64,000 bases of DNA from Plasmodiophora brassicae (Eukaryota > Endomyxa > Phytomyxea > Plasmodiophorida > Plasmodiophoridae): assembly GCA_039704465.1 (NCBI GenBank), contig JASFAU010000007.1:806001-870000 (forward strand). The letters run 5' to 3'. The notes beneath the pieces were generated by a model. That model had not been told where the DNA came from. It made no database searches and saw nothing but the letters and a program-made list of their open reading frames with translations. The position numbers were made by a program, and so were the translations under genes. Each line of letters begins with the position of its first letter. Within the stretch, counting starts at the first letter, position 1. Of this stretch, positions 20,813 to 30,900 are shown one piece after another.

Positions 20813-22102
20813 ATGGCGGCGGAGCGGCGTCAGGCTGGCGCGCCCATCAGCGATGTTGTCGCCGACTGGAACCCGTACAGCCGCCTTATGGCGCTGAAGC
20901 GCATGGGCATCGTCGACAACTACGAGAAGATTCGGCAGGTGTCCGTCCTCATCGTCGGCGTCGGCGGCGTGGGCTCCGTCGCCGCCGAAATGCTAACCAG
21001 GTGGGTCCGTTCGCTCCTTGCAATCCGTCGCCGGCGCTGTCTACCACGTGTGCCTTTTCAGGTGTGGTGTCGGAAAACTTCTATTGTTCGATTACGACAA
21101 AGTCGAACTGGCGAACATGAATCGGCTGTTCTTCCGGCCCGAGCAGGCGGGGTTGTCGAAAGTCGAGGCGTCGAAAGCGACCCTTGCGTCGATCAACCCG
21201 GACGTCGTGTTCGAAACGTATTCCTACGATATCACGTCGGTTAACCATTTCGATGACTTCCTGTCGCGGATCAAGCATGGTGGCCTGGACGGCAAATCGC
21301 GAGTCGACCTTGTCCTCAGCTGCGTGGACAATTATCAAGCCCGCATGACCATCAACCAGGCGTGCAACGAACTCGACCAGGTATCGCGCGCTGGCGATGC
21401 GGGCGCGCTGCTAGCCACCTCGATACTAATGCCCACATATAGGTTTGGATGGAGTCAGGCGTGTCAGAGAATGCAGTTTCTGGTTCGTCCCATCCCATCG
21501 TGCGCTCTGCCCCGTATCCTAACCGTTCGCTAACAGGGCACATTCAGTTCTGTCTACCGGGAAGAACAGCCTGCTTCCAGTGCGCACCTCCATTGATCAT
21601 CGAGACTGGGGTCAGCGAATCGACTTTGAAGCGCGATGGCGTATGCGCTGCGTCTCTCCCGACGACCATGGGCCTTGTTGCCGCGATCCTTGTACAGAAC
21701 GTTCTAAAGTACTGCCTGTGCTTTGGCACCGTCTCGTACTACCTGGTATGTGTACAAGGTCGAGTTTCGTGTGCATATCCCCCCGTGACCTGGCGTGTTT
21801 CTTAGGGTTATAACGCCATGAGTGATTTCTTCCCGCAGTGGCCAATGCGGCCGAATCCTTCCTGTGCTAGCGCCCGATGCGTTGCTCTGCAGCACAAGTA
21901 CAAAGGCTGGGTTCCGCCTGAAGCATCGAAACCAAAGGCGGATGCCGACGAGGCCCCTGTCCATGCTGATAACGAGTGGGGAATCGAGCTCGCTGCCGGT
22001 GGAGCATCCGATGATGACCACCCGGTGGCAGCGTCGACGCACATTGTTCAGAACGACGGCCAGGATCTGGAGAGTCTGATGGCACAGCTGCAAGCAGAAT
22101 GA
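20813..22102 (+). CDS. UBA5: UFM1-activating enzyme E1 (UBA5)
   Basis: Exons 20813-21000, 21062-21380, 21443-21482, 21537-21745 and 21806-22102 (introns 54-62 bp) give 350 residues. The adenylation domain has the nucleotide loop [34 protein letters not shown] and [26 protein letters not shown] and GHIQFCLPG follow. The catalytic Cys is in [16 protein letters not shown]. Zinc-binding pairs are CFQCAPP and CASARC. The acidic C-terminal tail ends [12 protein letters not shown], resembling the UFC1-binding end. The enzyme activates UFM1 and passes it to UFC1 in ER-linked ufmylation. All key residues appear intact. Confidence 0.95.
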
Positions 22103-22294
22103 ACCCAATGGTATTCCATTCCCATGTGTGTCACAGCTCTCCGCCTGTTTCTTTATGCAATTCAGGAGTCGCCAGTAGTAGGCGCTGGGCTTCAACATGT
22201 GCTTCGCACCTACCCGCTACCGGTTGTACCCCCACCATTGTTACGATGTCGAACGACGTTGGACTGCGGGGCATTCGCGTCGTCTATGGCTATG

Positions 22295-24454
22295 TTATCT
22301 GTGAGGCGTGGTGTCATGGGATGCGAGGTCCAGGTCGGCGGCGGCGCCCAGCAGGTAGACCTTGCCGCCTAGGCCTCTTTTCACGACGGAACTGCGACGC
22401 ACACCAGCTGGATGCTGGAATGAATCCGCGGTCCCTGATCGTCTATGCCCACCGCCTTGTTTGCTGTCCAGTTCGAGCGTCAGCACGGACACGTCTGGCG
22501 GATGGTAATCTTGTGCAGACAGTAGGTCGTTCAATCGCTCCTGGACAATCTCGACAACGCTCGCACGGCGACCACTGATGATCTCATCGCTCGCCTCTTC
22601 TTCAATCGTCTCGACAGCAGCGGGCGCATTCGGCGCCGGCTCCTCGTCTATTCGCAGGAGGATGGTCGACAGGCGCCGTCTGGCAGCAGGTTCTGGCAAT
22701 GTTGGACGGCACCGTTCCGGTAGGAAACTGGCGGCCAGCGCGCTACGAGCGACAGCAGGGCGCGGCTTCCTAACGTCGCTATCGCCGAACATGGTCGGGA
22801 ACGGGAATGTCGGGCGCTGTGCAAACCAGTCCATGATTGGCGCCGCTTCCTGTGCCAGTTCAGGCGCCTCGTCGGTTTCAGGACGGGCGGCTCCTAAAGG
22901 CGGTGGACGCAGACCGGTAAGCGCTACGGCTGCCTTCCCGATCAACGTTTTCGTGTGCTCCAGACGCCTCCGTCTGAGTTTCGGCGATGGACCTGAAACG
23001 TGCCCGGGACGAACCTTCTGCACCGAGGCGGACACGGGCAGGTGCAGTTGACGAACCGTCATCGACTTGCGAGGTGGCACCACACTGGCATCCAACTCGA
23101 TGGACTGCACGCGAACATGCTTCAGCGACGACTCCGACATCAACGACGACACCCGGCGCGATCGCATGGCCAGCGACCTCATCATCGACTGGCGATGCCT
23201 TCCAGACACGTCCGTCGATTGACGGTGCTCGCGCCGCCGCCGCTGATGTCGATTGTCATCGACGTCGTTCGAGGCAGTCGTCGTCGATGATGACAGGTTG
23301 CCGTCAACCGACGAGTACTCGGTTACCAGCGAACGATTCGACGGAAAGCGGTCATCACCACTCTCCCCATCGTCATCGCCGGAGGCATCAGGTGACGACT
23401 TGCGCCCATCGACGCCATCCGCTTTCGATTCAAGGCGCATACTGGGTGGCATGTCGCAATGCATGATCGGCGCATCAGTTGAACGTAAATGCTTGCCAGC
23501 CCTCCCGTCCTCCATGAGGCCATCAACGGGTACAATGAGGTCAACATCATCACGGTCACCACCGGCAGCAGATTCAGTGTTGGTGTCAGTGTTGGTGTCA
23601 GTGTTGGTGTCAGTGTTGGTGTCAGTGTTGGTGTCAGTGTTGGTGTCACCGACCAGGTCTCGAGTCGAACCAGCGGGTGATGAGGCATCGGGCGACACGG
23701 CGCGTCCGGCTCGTATGGCAGCGAAATCGTCATCGAGGTCGCCGTCGATGACGTCGTCAACAAGCCGCCACCGCCAGGTCTGTTCTTCACCGGGAACGTA
23801 ACCAGGGTCAGGGCGCTGCGCGACACGATGCAGCAGGACGGCCAGGAAGTCAATGTACTCCTGCCTGTCAATCGTCTGCGTCCAGTTGTCGACGACCTCG
23901 AACATGGCGTCGCGAAAGTGCTCGCGGGTCAGGCCATCCCCTTCCGACCTGGCGTTATCGCGAGCGTAGTCGTACTCGGCCATGCGGCGCGCCAGGACAG
24001 GGTCGAAGTTTCGCCACAGCGCTTTGCACATTCGTACATGGAGCATGAGGTAATCGGTCTTGAAGACACGGCCGGCGGCCTCGTTGCCCCGGGTCATCAT
24101 TCGCCAGAACCGGTCGATACCGTGGACGATGTCGAGGTCGTGGCGCAAAGCGTCGCGAGCCTCGAGAGCGGGCACGGTCAGAAAACTTGAGTCGAACTGG
24201 TCGCAGAACGGCACATCGGTTCGCGTCTCGACGATGCGCTCGAAGCGCAGCCGATCGACCTGGTCCTTGTGGACGCTGTCAAGTGGTCGGCATTCGAGGA
24301 CTGTAGATAGTGATGATAGCGATGATGCGCAAGAGCTTGCTGAACCCGGCTTCCGTCGAAGCAGACTGCTCGTGAGGGAGACGGTCGCCAGATCGGTTGA
24401 TGATGCCTTCGTGGAGAAGTCGGTGCCATGCACCTGTTCGCCATCGTGCTTCAT
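22295..24454 (-). CDS. Large hydrophilic protein with helical N-terminal domain, unrecognised
   Basis: One open frame of 719 codons from ATG at 24454. Residues about 90-220 are compact and helix-rich (FWRMMTRGNEAAGRVF, YLMLHVRMCKALW, FDPVLARRMAEYDYARDNAR, FRDAMFEVVDNWTQTIDRQ), with a look of the calcium-sensor-like helical domains seen in some flagellar proteins. I cannot name the family. The remainder is disordered, rich in Ser/Asp/Arg, with an (Asn-Thr-Asp-Thr) repeat and Arg/Ser stretches such as RSLAMRSRRVSSLMSESS. No membrane segment. It is tail-to-tail with UBA5. Confidence 0.7.
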   Translation of the reverse strand: MKHDGEQVHGTDFSTKASSTDLATVSLTSSLLRRKPGSASSCASSLSSLSTVLECRPLDSVHKDQVDRLRFERIVETRTDVPFCDQFDSSFLTVPALEARDALRHDLDIVHGIDRFWRMMTRGNEAAGRVFKTDYLMLHVRMCKALWRNFDPVLARRMAEYDYARDNARSEGDGLTREHFRDAMFEVVDNWTQTIDRQEYIDFLAVLLHRVAQRPDPGYVPGEEQTWRWRLVDDVIDGDLDDDFAAIRAGRAVSPDASSPAGSTRDLVGDTNTDTNTDTNTDTNTDTNTDTNTESAAGGDRDDVDLIVPVDGLMEDGRAGKHLRSTDAPIMHCDMPPSMRLESKADGVDGRKSSPDASGDDDGESGDDRFPSNRSLVTEYSSVDGNLSSSTTTASNDVDDNRHQRRRREHRQSTDVSGRHRQSMMRSLAMRSRRVSSLMSESSLKHVRVQSIELDASVVPPRKSMTVRQLHLPVSASVQKVRPGHVSGPSPKLRRRRLEHTKTLIGKAAVALTGLRPPPLGAARPETDEAPELAQEAAPIMDWFAQRPTFPFPTMFGDSDVRKPRPAVARSALAASFLPERCRPTLPEPAARRRLSTILLRIDEEPAPNAPAAVETIEEEASDEIISGRRASVVEIVQERLNDLLSAQDYHPPDVSVLTLELDSKQGGGHRRSGTADSFQHPAGVRRSSVVKRGLGGKVYLLGAAADLDLASHDTTPHR
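23575..23646 (-). repeat. 12-bp coding minisatellite, six copies
   Basis: The unit CAGTGTTGGTGT is repeated six times without a change on the plus strand; on the minus coding strand it encodes the tetrapeptide Thr-Asn-Thr-Asp. Because the unit is a multiple of three, copy-number change would not break the gene. Confidence 0.95.
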
Positions 24455-24526
24455 GGGAGAAGATTCCAGCCGTGGAACAGATTGATCGGGGACGGTAGGC
24501 GTTGCTCGACGGATCCAATGGTTTAA

Positions 24527-25643
24527 TCAGACAGGTGGCGCAAGGTTTGAATCGAAATGCTCAGGGACTTTCGCCTCCACGACACGAGCCACGACAACGA
24601 CGATGTCGTCGAGCTTGCCGCCACCAGGCCAGCGTTTCCCAGCCGCCCGAGCATTGTCACCAAACGGCGATCGGCCCCCTTTCTCGCCGAGCAACGCGAA
24701 CTCGTGTGCCTGCGAATTACAGCTGATGATTAGAACACGTTATCCGTGGCAGGAAAGCGGGTTACCACACCTTCTGGACCAGGTTCGCCGCCAGCTCATT
24801 AAGTGATTTTACAGCCGTTGTGGACACTTCGTTAACGATCTCGCTTACGTACAGGTTGTCAAACAGCCCGTCGGAACCGGCGATGATCAGGTCGCCTGGT
24901 CGGAGAGGGTGTGTCGTAGTCTCTGCTGACTCGGGCAGGTCGCTGGCGTGAGCGTCTAGCGCGACTTGATACGGAAAATTAAACTGATGCTGCTGTTCGG
25001 GGGTCTTGAACAGCTTCGTATACCCTTGGCTACCAGACTGTTTCCGCAGCAACAGCAGGCCAGAATCGCCCAGGTTCGACACAGTCAAAACATTGTCTTT
25101 GCCGAGAACGCCGAGAACGACAGTCGATGACCCTTGGATCTGCCGGGCGCGAACCTTGCCAAGGGCCTTGCGCATTGCGGCAACCGGCGTGATACCCGGG
25201 TACTCGGTGAATGCATCCCAGACATGTTGGAGTAGCGCTCGAGAAAACAATCCGGGGTTGACGCCTTGCTCGTTCCATCCGCCAACCCCATCAGCGACCG
25301 CGAAGGCCCGAATCGCAGAACTGTAGAAGTAGGCATCCTCACCGCCCCTGTCCACTTTGTCAGGATGCGGGGTCACAGCGCCTCCAAATTCCAGAGAAAC
25401 AGTCCCACGCGATGCCTTCCATAGTGAGGCCAAAGGCAGGCACAGGAAGAGGAAATATATGACAATGGCCGCGACGACGATAAGAACCCAGATCCGTCTC
25501 GCCACTACAGGCCTCTGCCGCCGCTTCTTGGCCCGGTCCCCGTCATCGCGCATCAGCGGTGACGATTCCCGCGATGATGACCGGCGCCGAACGCGCCCGA
25601 CCCTGGCCGCTGCTGCTGCTGCTGCCGCTGCTACACCATCCAT
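24527..25643 (-). CDS. PPTC7/PTC7-type PP2C phosphatase with N-terminal membrane helix
   Basis: Exons 25643-24771 and 24709-24527 (61-bp intron) give 351 residues. A poly-Ala and Arg-rich N-terminus precedes one membrane helix (IWVLIVVAAIVIYFLFLCLP). The PP2C domain has GGEDAYFYS (metal Asp), FAVADGVGGWNEQGVNPGLFS, NLGDSGLLLLR, DLIIAGSDGLFDNLY and, in exon 2, GGKLDDIVVVVARVV. This is the SpoIIE-like PTC7 branch of metal-dependent Ser/Thr phosphatases, which in fungi and animals acts in mitochondria. Here the helix suggests a membrane-tethered form. It diverges from the Yippee-like gene across about 260 bp. Confidence 0.88.
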
Positions 25644-25905
25644 CACCCAGCGTCAGCACAGGAAGGTCGCGCGCACACACCCACACAACATTACCCATGG
25701 CCCAAACGATGCAAAATGACGAATGCGCCACAGGCAGACCACGCCCACGTCGCCCCGCCAGTGTGGTTCATGGCAGCCGCAATGATGTAGGGAGCTGCAG
25801 TTCTGCACAGTAAGCCATCGACGGGCAGGGTGATATGTGTGAGGGGGCAGGGCGGGTCGGCCGCGGCGGACGATTGGCGGAAGTCCGCGACAGTGGTGAC
25901 GCGCG

Positions 25906-27094
25906 ATGGCGTCGTCGACGCGGGCCCCGTCCGGTGGCGATGTGAACCCATCAGTTCCGCGATGCAAGCATGGGATGCTGGCGCGTCCGTGTTGCGTGCG
26001 TCTGGCGAATGCACCGGAGGATGGCGAGCGGATCCCGGCAGCGGAGTTCGCCCAGGTGCGCCAGCAGCTGCTGGACTACTGGAGAGATTCGGCGGCGACC
26101 AAGCCGCGGCGCCCGACGATGGCAGACGCCTGCCTAATCGACGAATCACTAATCGGCAACGTCCGTGATTCGTTATCCGCCAACCGCAAAGCGATCCGAC
26201 GCCTCGCCGAAAACATCCCGCTGCGACGTCGACAGCTTATCTCTGCCATGCACAGCTCGTCGACGCACAGCAATCCACCCGCCGTCGCCGGTATGCCCAC
26301 CGTCAACATGGTCCACGACCACCCTCCATCGTCCCGTACCATCCTCTAATATGATGCACATCGGGGACTGTATACATTGTATTCGTCAACAGTTCGCGCC
26401 TCAAGCGCCGACGTTTGCCATCACACGTTCGGCGGCGCCTGTCCTGAACGTGCGTGGGGCGTCGGCACGGGTCCCAAAAATGGACGTCAGCTCTGTCAGC
26501 GGTGCACGCAACTTGCTCGTGACCGTGTCGGACGGTCCGCCCGCCCCCTTTGGCTGCACGGACTGCAGTGGCAAAAGTTCATCGGTACCAATGGAGGCGC
26601 CCAGCGACGCCTGGGTCGTCCTGGACGATGACGACAGTGATATCGTGTCGTTGGTGACGGCCGACGTAGTCGAGATCCAGGTCGTCCAGCGAATGGAGCA
26701 GTTGGAGGCGCTGACGATGGACAATTCGACGCGGATCTCCGACCTGGCGGAACGCCTCGACTCTGTCCTGAAGCGGGTCGGCGAATGCGACGAGAACGCG
26801 TTGTCGTGCAAGCGGTGTGGGTCGACGGTCGGGCATGAAGGCGACATTGTGTCGAAGTCGTATCGCGGCAAGAGAGGCCCAGCCGTGCTGATGAAGAACG
26901 TGTCCAACGTGGACATTGGCAAGGAGCAGACGTGCATGTTACTGTCCGGCCTGTACTCGACGGCGCCGCTTTCATGCGCCAAGTGCACGGAAGAGATCGG
27001 CTGGCGCTACACGAAGTCATTCCAGGCAGAGAACGACCACAAAGTCGGCATGAGCTGCATCGAGACGTCGTTGCTGCGCAAGCCCATCACCTGA
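25906..27094 (+). CDS. Yippee/Mis18-type zinc-binding protein with long N-terminal extension
   Basis: The C-terminal 100 residues are a Yippee-like (MIS18/CULT-fold) domain: CKRCGSTVGHEGDIVSKSYR, NVSNVDIGKEQTCMLLSGLY, then CAKCTEEIGWRYTKSFQAEN, with two CxxC pairs for one zinc. Before it is a short coiled coil (QVVQRMEQLEALTMDN...). I join exon 25906-26310 to 26393-27094 over an 82-bp GT-AG intron, in frame, about 368 residues. Alternatively there are two genes, as a 147-codon frame stops at 26349 and an ATG begins at 26351. One-base spacing makes the spliced single gene more likely. Yippee/Mis18 proteins act in centromere loading or as uncharacterised zinc proteins. Confidence 0.7.
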
Positions 27095-27153
27095 GCCCAT
27101 CGTCCCGCAATGCTAACCAACGTAGAGGATTTCGTATTAAATGATCCGGCGTT

Positions 27154-28311
27154 TTATTCGTTGACTTTCACCAGGAAGATCTCGCCGCTGTCGTAGCAGG
27201 TGACGGCGACGGTACCACAAGGGCCATCCACAGCCAGGCCGGTGAGCAGGCCCGGCGATACGACAATCGAGTGCAGGCTGCTGAGCATGTTGCTCGAGTC
27301 AGGCAGCGTGTACATGGACAGGAACGTGTCCTCCGAGACGCAGAACCAGCGCTTGGTCACGGGGCTGATGCACATGGCGTTAATGGCGCGACTATGTGCC
27401 GTGATCTCCAGGTGCGTCTCCTCCCGACAATTGAATATGCGGACATGCCCCGATAGGAACGCGGCAACCACCGTTGTACCATAGACGGCGATACTGTTGC
27501 ACCGTGAATGGAACGTGCCCAAGTTGGCGATCAGGACCAGGGTTGACAGGTCCCACACCAGGATCTGGCCAGTGACATCAGCGGTTACCCTGCGGGCGAC
27601 CCGTCGTTTCAGTATCCCATTTGACATTGTCGTGTCGTACTGACAGTGTTTGCGAATCGGCTGATCGTTCAGCAGCGATATCGGAGATGGGCGCGCGATG
27701 CGCCGTCGATCCTGACAGCGCCTTGCCCCTCGTGATATGCTCCGCACTGACTTGCAGGGTTATGACCTCGCCCATGTAAGACCCAACGAATATCAAATCG
27801 ATGCCGTTGCTTGCAATGCCACGAGCGGCATCTGGAACCTCTGCGCGTTCCAGTGTCAGGCACGGCCTCAACGTTCTCCGACGCGAACCGTTACGGTTAG
27901 GATCGCATTCGATCCGGAAGAAGTGGAGGAGGCGCTGGCCAGCGTGGTTATAGATCTGGACGAGGCCTGCATTCGTAACGAGCACGAGAACGATGCCGAA
28001 CGATAACCGTTCCCATTTCACTTGCGCAATCATATCTGTTTCTTCGTACGGGACCGTCATCGGTTCAACAGCAACGCCATCGGTGAGACTGGCCGGCGAG
28101 CGAAGGACTTTCTCGTTGATAGCGCCGGCGCTGATGATGATTGCCCTACAGACACCGAGCTCAGGCGAACCCAGGAACCTGTACACAGCGCGGTCTACTG
28201 GTTGCGATGAGAGAAGACGAAACCAGCGGATCCGGGTAGGTACGACAGGTTGTTCGGTTGCAACGACGCTGTGTACTTGCTGGTCAACCGCGCGCAGAGC
28301 GACAACGACAT
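27154..28311 (-). CDS. WDR54: WD-repeat protein 54 (WDR54)
   Basis: Exons 28311-28199, 28145-27895, 27840-27645 and 27589-27154 (introns 53-55 bp) give 331 residues, almost the length of animal WDR54. Recognisable blocks: NNLSYLPGSAGFVF at the N-terminus, QVKWERLSFGIVLVLVTNAG, PDAARGIASNGIDLIFVGSY, APISDIAAE, VTADVTGQILVWDL, ITAHSRAINAMCISP with SEDTFLSMYTL, and the final VTCYDSGEIFLVKVN. These correspond in order to the beta-propeller blades of W54. Note that the 54-bp intron at 27841-27894 keeps the frame open, so a prediction without splicing would include 18 extra residues. Function: propeller scaffold, poorly understood. Confidence 0.85.
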
Positions 28312-28418
28312 CCCAACAATGTGGGCAGCGCAGGAGGTCCCGCCGCCTGCACAGATAGTACTCACAAGCGGCGCTGCCCCAGACGACACCGACACCATTC
28401 GTCATGACTGATACGAGT

Positions 28419-29234
28419 TTATACTTGTTGGAGTCGAAGGACGGCCTTCTGGGTGACGCGATGGATGTAGTCGCGATGCGTTATGTCGGCCGGTGAGACG
28501 CCCAGATCGATGCTATCGTGGTAGACATCCATGACGCTGTCCGGGAATATGGCCACGAACATGCGATCCAGGGCCACGATGCTTTGTCGCACGCGAGCCA
28601 TTTGTTGACGCCGCTCAGCGGACTCGCCAGCACCGCTCCCATCACTGCTCTCCGTTATCCAAATGTACCCGTTGTTGCCCAGGATGATGTCAACATTGCA
28701 GTCGGGTAGGGTAACAAAGTGTTGCTTGCAGCGTTTGACGAGCGCCTGTCGGACGACAACGAACTGACCGCGGTTCAGTTTCCCGTACTTGCTGCTTCGC
28801 GTGTGGAGTGCAACGGCACCATCGTGGTAGAAGTTCTGGACCTCGGCTGATATTAGATCGCCTTCTTCGAAGAACTCCCGCATCTGAAGAGAATCTTCCT
28901 GCGTTCGACGACGCTGGACACCGCCCGGGAGATGTATCGAGCTCAGCATCAGAATACCATCCTGCCTGCTGTTGATGTCCACCTTCCATCGCTTATCTCC
29001 AACTTGTGTAACACGTCCGATGACGACATCCCCGATGTCACCCGCGTATCGCTGCGTTAACGGGCGCACGGTCAGCAGCTTGTTCACCTGCTCGACGAAT
29101 CCAGCAACTGTCGCACGCAACTGCTTGTCCTCTTCACCGAGCTTGGTCCCATGCCCCCACAGGAATCCCGATTCCGTCGTGATCACCTCGCCAGGCGACA
29201 CGAATGGGTTGGCGTGCAGTGACCTGATGGACAT
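28419..29234 (-). CDS. EXOSC2: Exosome subunit Rrp4/EXOSC2
   Basis: Intronless, 271 residues from ATG 29234 (MSIRSLHANPFVSPGEVITT). The N-terminal domain has ESGFLWGHGT. The S1 domain follows: YAGDIGDVVIGRVTQVGDKR, WKVDINSRQDGILMLSSIHL. LPGGVQRRR, FFEEGDLISAEVQ, VALHTRSSKYGKL and the KH-type VDIILGNNGYIWI complete it. This is the RNA-binding cap subunit of the 3'-5' exosome, nuclear and cytoplasmic. It lies directly upstream of WDR54 on the same strand, 107 bp apart. Confidence 0.95.
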   Translation of the reverse strand: MSIRSLHANPFVSPGEVITTESGFLWGHGTKLGEEDKQLRATVAGFVEQVNKLLTVRPLTQRYAGDIGDVVIGRVTQVGDKRWKVDINSRQDGILMLSSIHLPGGVQRRRTQEDSLQMREFFEEGDLISAEVQNFYHDGAVALHTRSSKYGKLNRGQFVVVRQALVKRCKQHFVTLPDCNVDIILGNNGYIWITESSDGSGAGESAERRQQMARVRQSIVALDRMFVAIFPDSVMDVYHDSIDLGVSPADITHRDYIHRVTQKAVLRLQQV

Positions 29235-29283
29235 CGTTCGATACAAGGTCCGCCACGGACACCGTGACGGACTTGAATCTGAC

Positions 29284-29862
29284 TCAGGCGCCGCTGCTGA
29301 TGCCTCGCCTCGATCCGCCACCCGCTAATAGGCATCTCGGTGCGGTTCCGGGTGAGCTGTCAGCGCTGCGATATCGGCGATCTGCGCCTATCCTGAGTCC
29401 ACACGTTTCACGGGCTTGTGATACGGCCGCGTTCTTCCAGTTTCCAACTCCTGTGTAAACGTGCCGCGATGAGATGAGCAACCGGAACCCATGTTCAACA
29501 AGTGGCAGTGCAGCCGAACGACTACGGCATCCTGATGCGTGATGGCTTTGTTTGAGCACGCTTGCCAACTGGGGGAGGTAATGTACGCCGTCGTTCAGGC
29601 GTTCTCGTACCGGGGACTCGCCAAATCGGGAAGGCGCGGACCGTCGATGGACTACCACCGCATGTGCATCTGTGAAGATTATTGTGACGCTATCGTCGGG
29701 TTGGCGTTTGTGGGGATCGTGCTCCGTACTCGTCATCGTTTCGATTGATGCGGACGCGTTTGTACGTTTCGGCGCATCGCGTGGACGCCTGGAAGGGTCT
29801 CCATACAAACGTCGTCCGGACAAGAGCGTTCCGAGAATCATGCGCATGGGCTTGTAGCCCAT
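29284..29862 (-). CDS. Hypothetical protein, weak
   Basis: A minus-strand frame of 192 codons starts at ATG 29862 and ends 49 bp before the EXOSC2 start codon. The product is Arg/Ser-rich with no motif or membrane helix. It fills most of the 850-bp gap between EXOSC2 and the zinc-finger gene, but length alone supports it; it could be chance in GC-rich DNA. A 69-codon frame on the other strand (29539-29748) overlaps it. Confidence 0.25.
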   Translation of the reverse strand: MGYKPMRMILGTLLSGRRLYGDPSRRPRDAPKRTNASASIETMTSTEHDPHKRQPDDSVTIIFTDAHAVVVHRRSAPSRFGESPVRERLNDGVHYLPQLASVLKQSHHASGCRSRSAALPLVEHGFRLLISSRHVYTGVGNWKNAAVSQARETCGLRIGADRRYRSADSSPGTAPRCLLAGGGSRRGISSGA

Positions 29863-30090
29863 GTGTCTAGAGCCGCCCTGTCACCTTTCGAACTCTCTGA
29901 GGGTCAGCTGTTTCCCAGCTTGACCAGTATTTGCCAAGACTAAGGTACATGATGAGCGTAACGGTTCCACGTCACTCCAGACTCCACACAATTATTACTC
30001 CAAAGTGGTGCAAGCACATTGCCTTCATGGACCACACACCCTGGCCGAAAATGGGAATCCACAAGCTGCTAAATAGATTCGATAACAGAT

Positions 30091-30900
30091 TTATGTTTCT
30101 GATGATGGAGGATTAGGAGGCGGCGACGGCTGCGGTTCGGGAGCCTGCCCTCCATGCCGGGTTCTGCGATGGTGAGCGAGGGAGCTCAGGTACCTGAACA
30201 TCTGATTGCAGCATGTGTACGGTTTCTCGCCCGAATGCAATCGCATATGCAGCTTGCGGGCGCAAGCGTGCCGGAACGTCTTGGCACAGACCGTGCAGAC
30301 GAACGGCCTCGCGTCCGAATGCACGACCATGTGGGTCTTGAGTGACGAAGCAGTGACCAGGACCTTGTTGCAAATATGGCACGGGAACTCGGCCGACTTC
30401 TTCCCGGAATGTGCCTTGGCGATGTGGGACTCTCGTGTCGTGCTGGCGCGGAACGTCCTCGTGCAGTGCGGGCAAGGGAATCGCTTCGGGTTCTCGTGGA
30501 TGTTCTTTTGGTGTCGCTTCAGATCGCTGACAGATTCGAACCCTTTCGGGCAGAGCGTACACGGGAACGGCGCTGGGGATGGCAGCGTAATCCGGTTCGA
30601 ATCCTCGGGTCGCGGGACACCAGGCAGTAGGAACTCGATTGACAGCTCCGATGACGACGACGACGTGCGCTGTGACGGTGTCTTCAGCAGAGCCGGCACC
30701 GCATCCGGACGATTCGCAGGTCCAGCGACGGTGCCGTTCAGCAGCGACGACGGGAACGTGGAGCTGTTGAGAACGTCATCTGGCGGCGACTTCGGGTTGC
30801 TGATTGTGGTGCCGGCGGCGTCCGTTAGCACGACGGCCGGAATAGCGTCCGCATCGTCGCTGAGCTGTCGTTTGGGCAGGACAGTCGCGTCGGCCTGCAT
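30091..30900 (-). CDS. C2H2 zinc-finger protein, five fingers
   Basis: Single frame of 269 residues from ATG 30900. The first 110 residues are Ser/Pro/Thr-rich and disordered. Then come C2H2 fingers: CTLCPKGFESVSDLKRHQ..H, CPHCTRTFRASTTRESHI..H, CHICNKVLVTASSLKTHMVVH and CTVCAKTFRHACARKLHMRLH with a canonical HSGEKPY linker. The fifth, YTCCNQMFRYLSSLAHHRRTRH, has adjacent cysteines instead of C-x2-C. It probably binds DNA as a transcription regulator. The tail is Pro-rich. Confidence 0.9.
   Translation of the reverse strand: MQADATVLPKRQLSDDADAIPAVVLTDAAGTTISNPKSPPDDVLNSSTFPSSLLNGTVAGPANRPDAVPALLKTPSQRTSSSSSELSIEFLLPGVPRPEDSNRITLPSPAPFPCTLCPKGFESVSDLKRHQKNIHENPKRFPCPHCTRTFRASTTRESHIAKAHSGKKSAEFPCHICNKVLVTASSLKTHMVVHSDARPFVCTVCAKTFRHACARKLHMRLHSGEKPYTCCNQMFRYLSSLAHHRRTRHGGQAPEPQPSPPPNPPSSET

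Noticed and set aside
23575..23646. Telomere-like or CRISPR-like repeat array
   Set aside because: The units are contiguous without spacers and code for a Thr-Asn-Thr-Asp repeat in frame; it is a coding minisatellite.
22295..24454. RGS domain in the large hydrophilic protein
   Set aside because: The helical region superficially resembles RGS, but the conserved RGS Trp/Asn/Leu pattern could not be matched.
30590..30610. GGTTCGAATCC, like the B box of a tRNA gene
   Set aside because: It lies inside zinc-finger coding sequence and no A box or foldable cloverleaf is present upstream.
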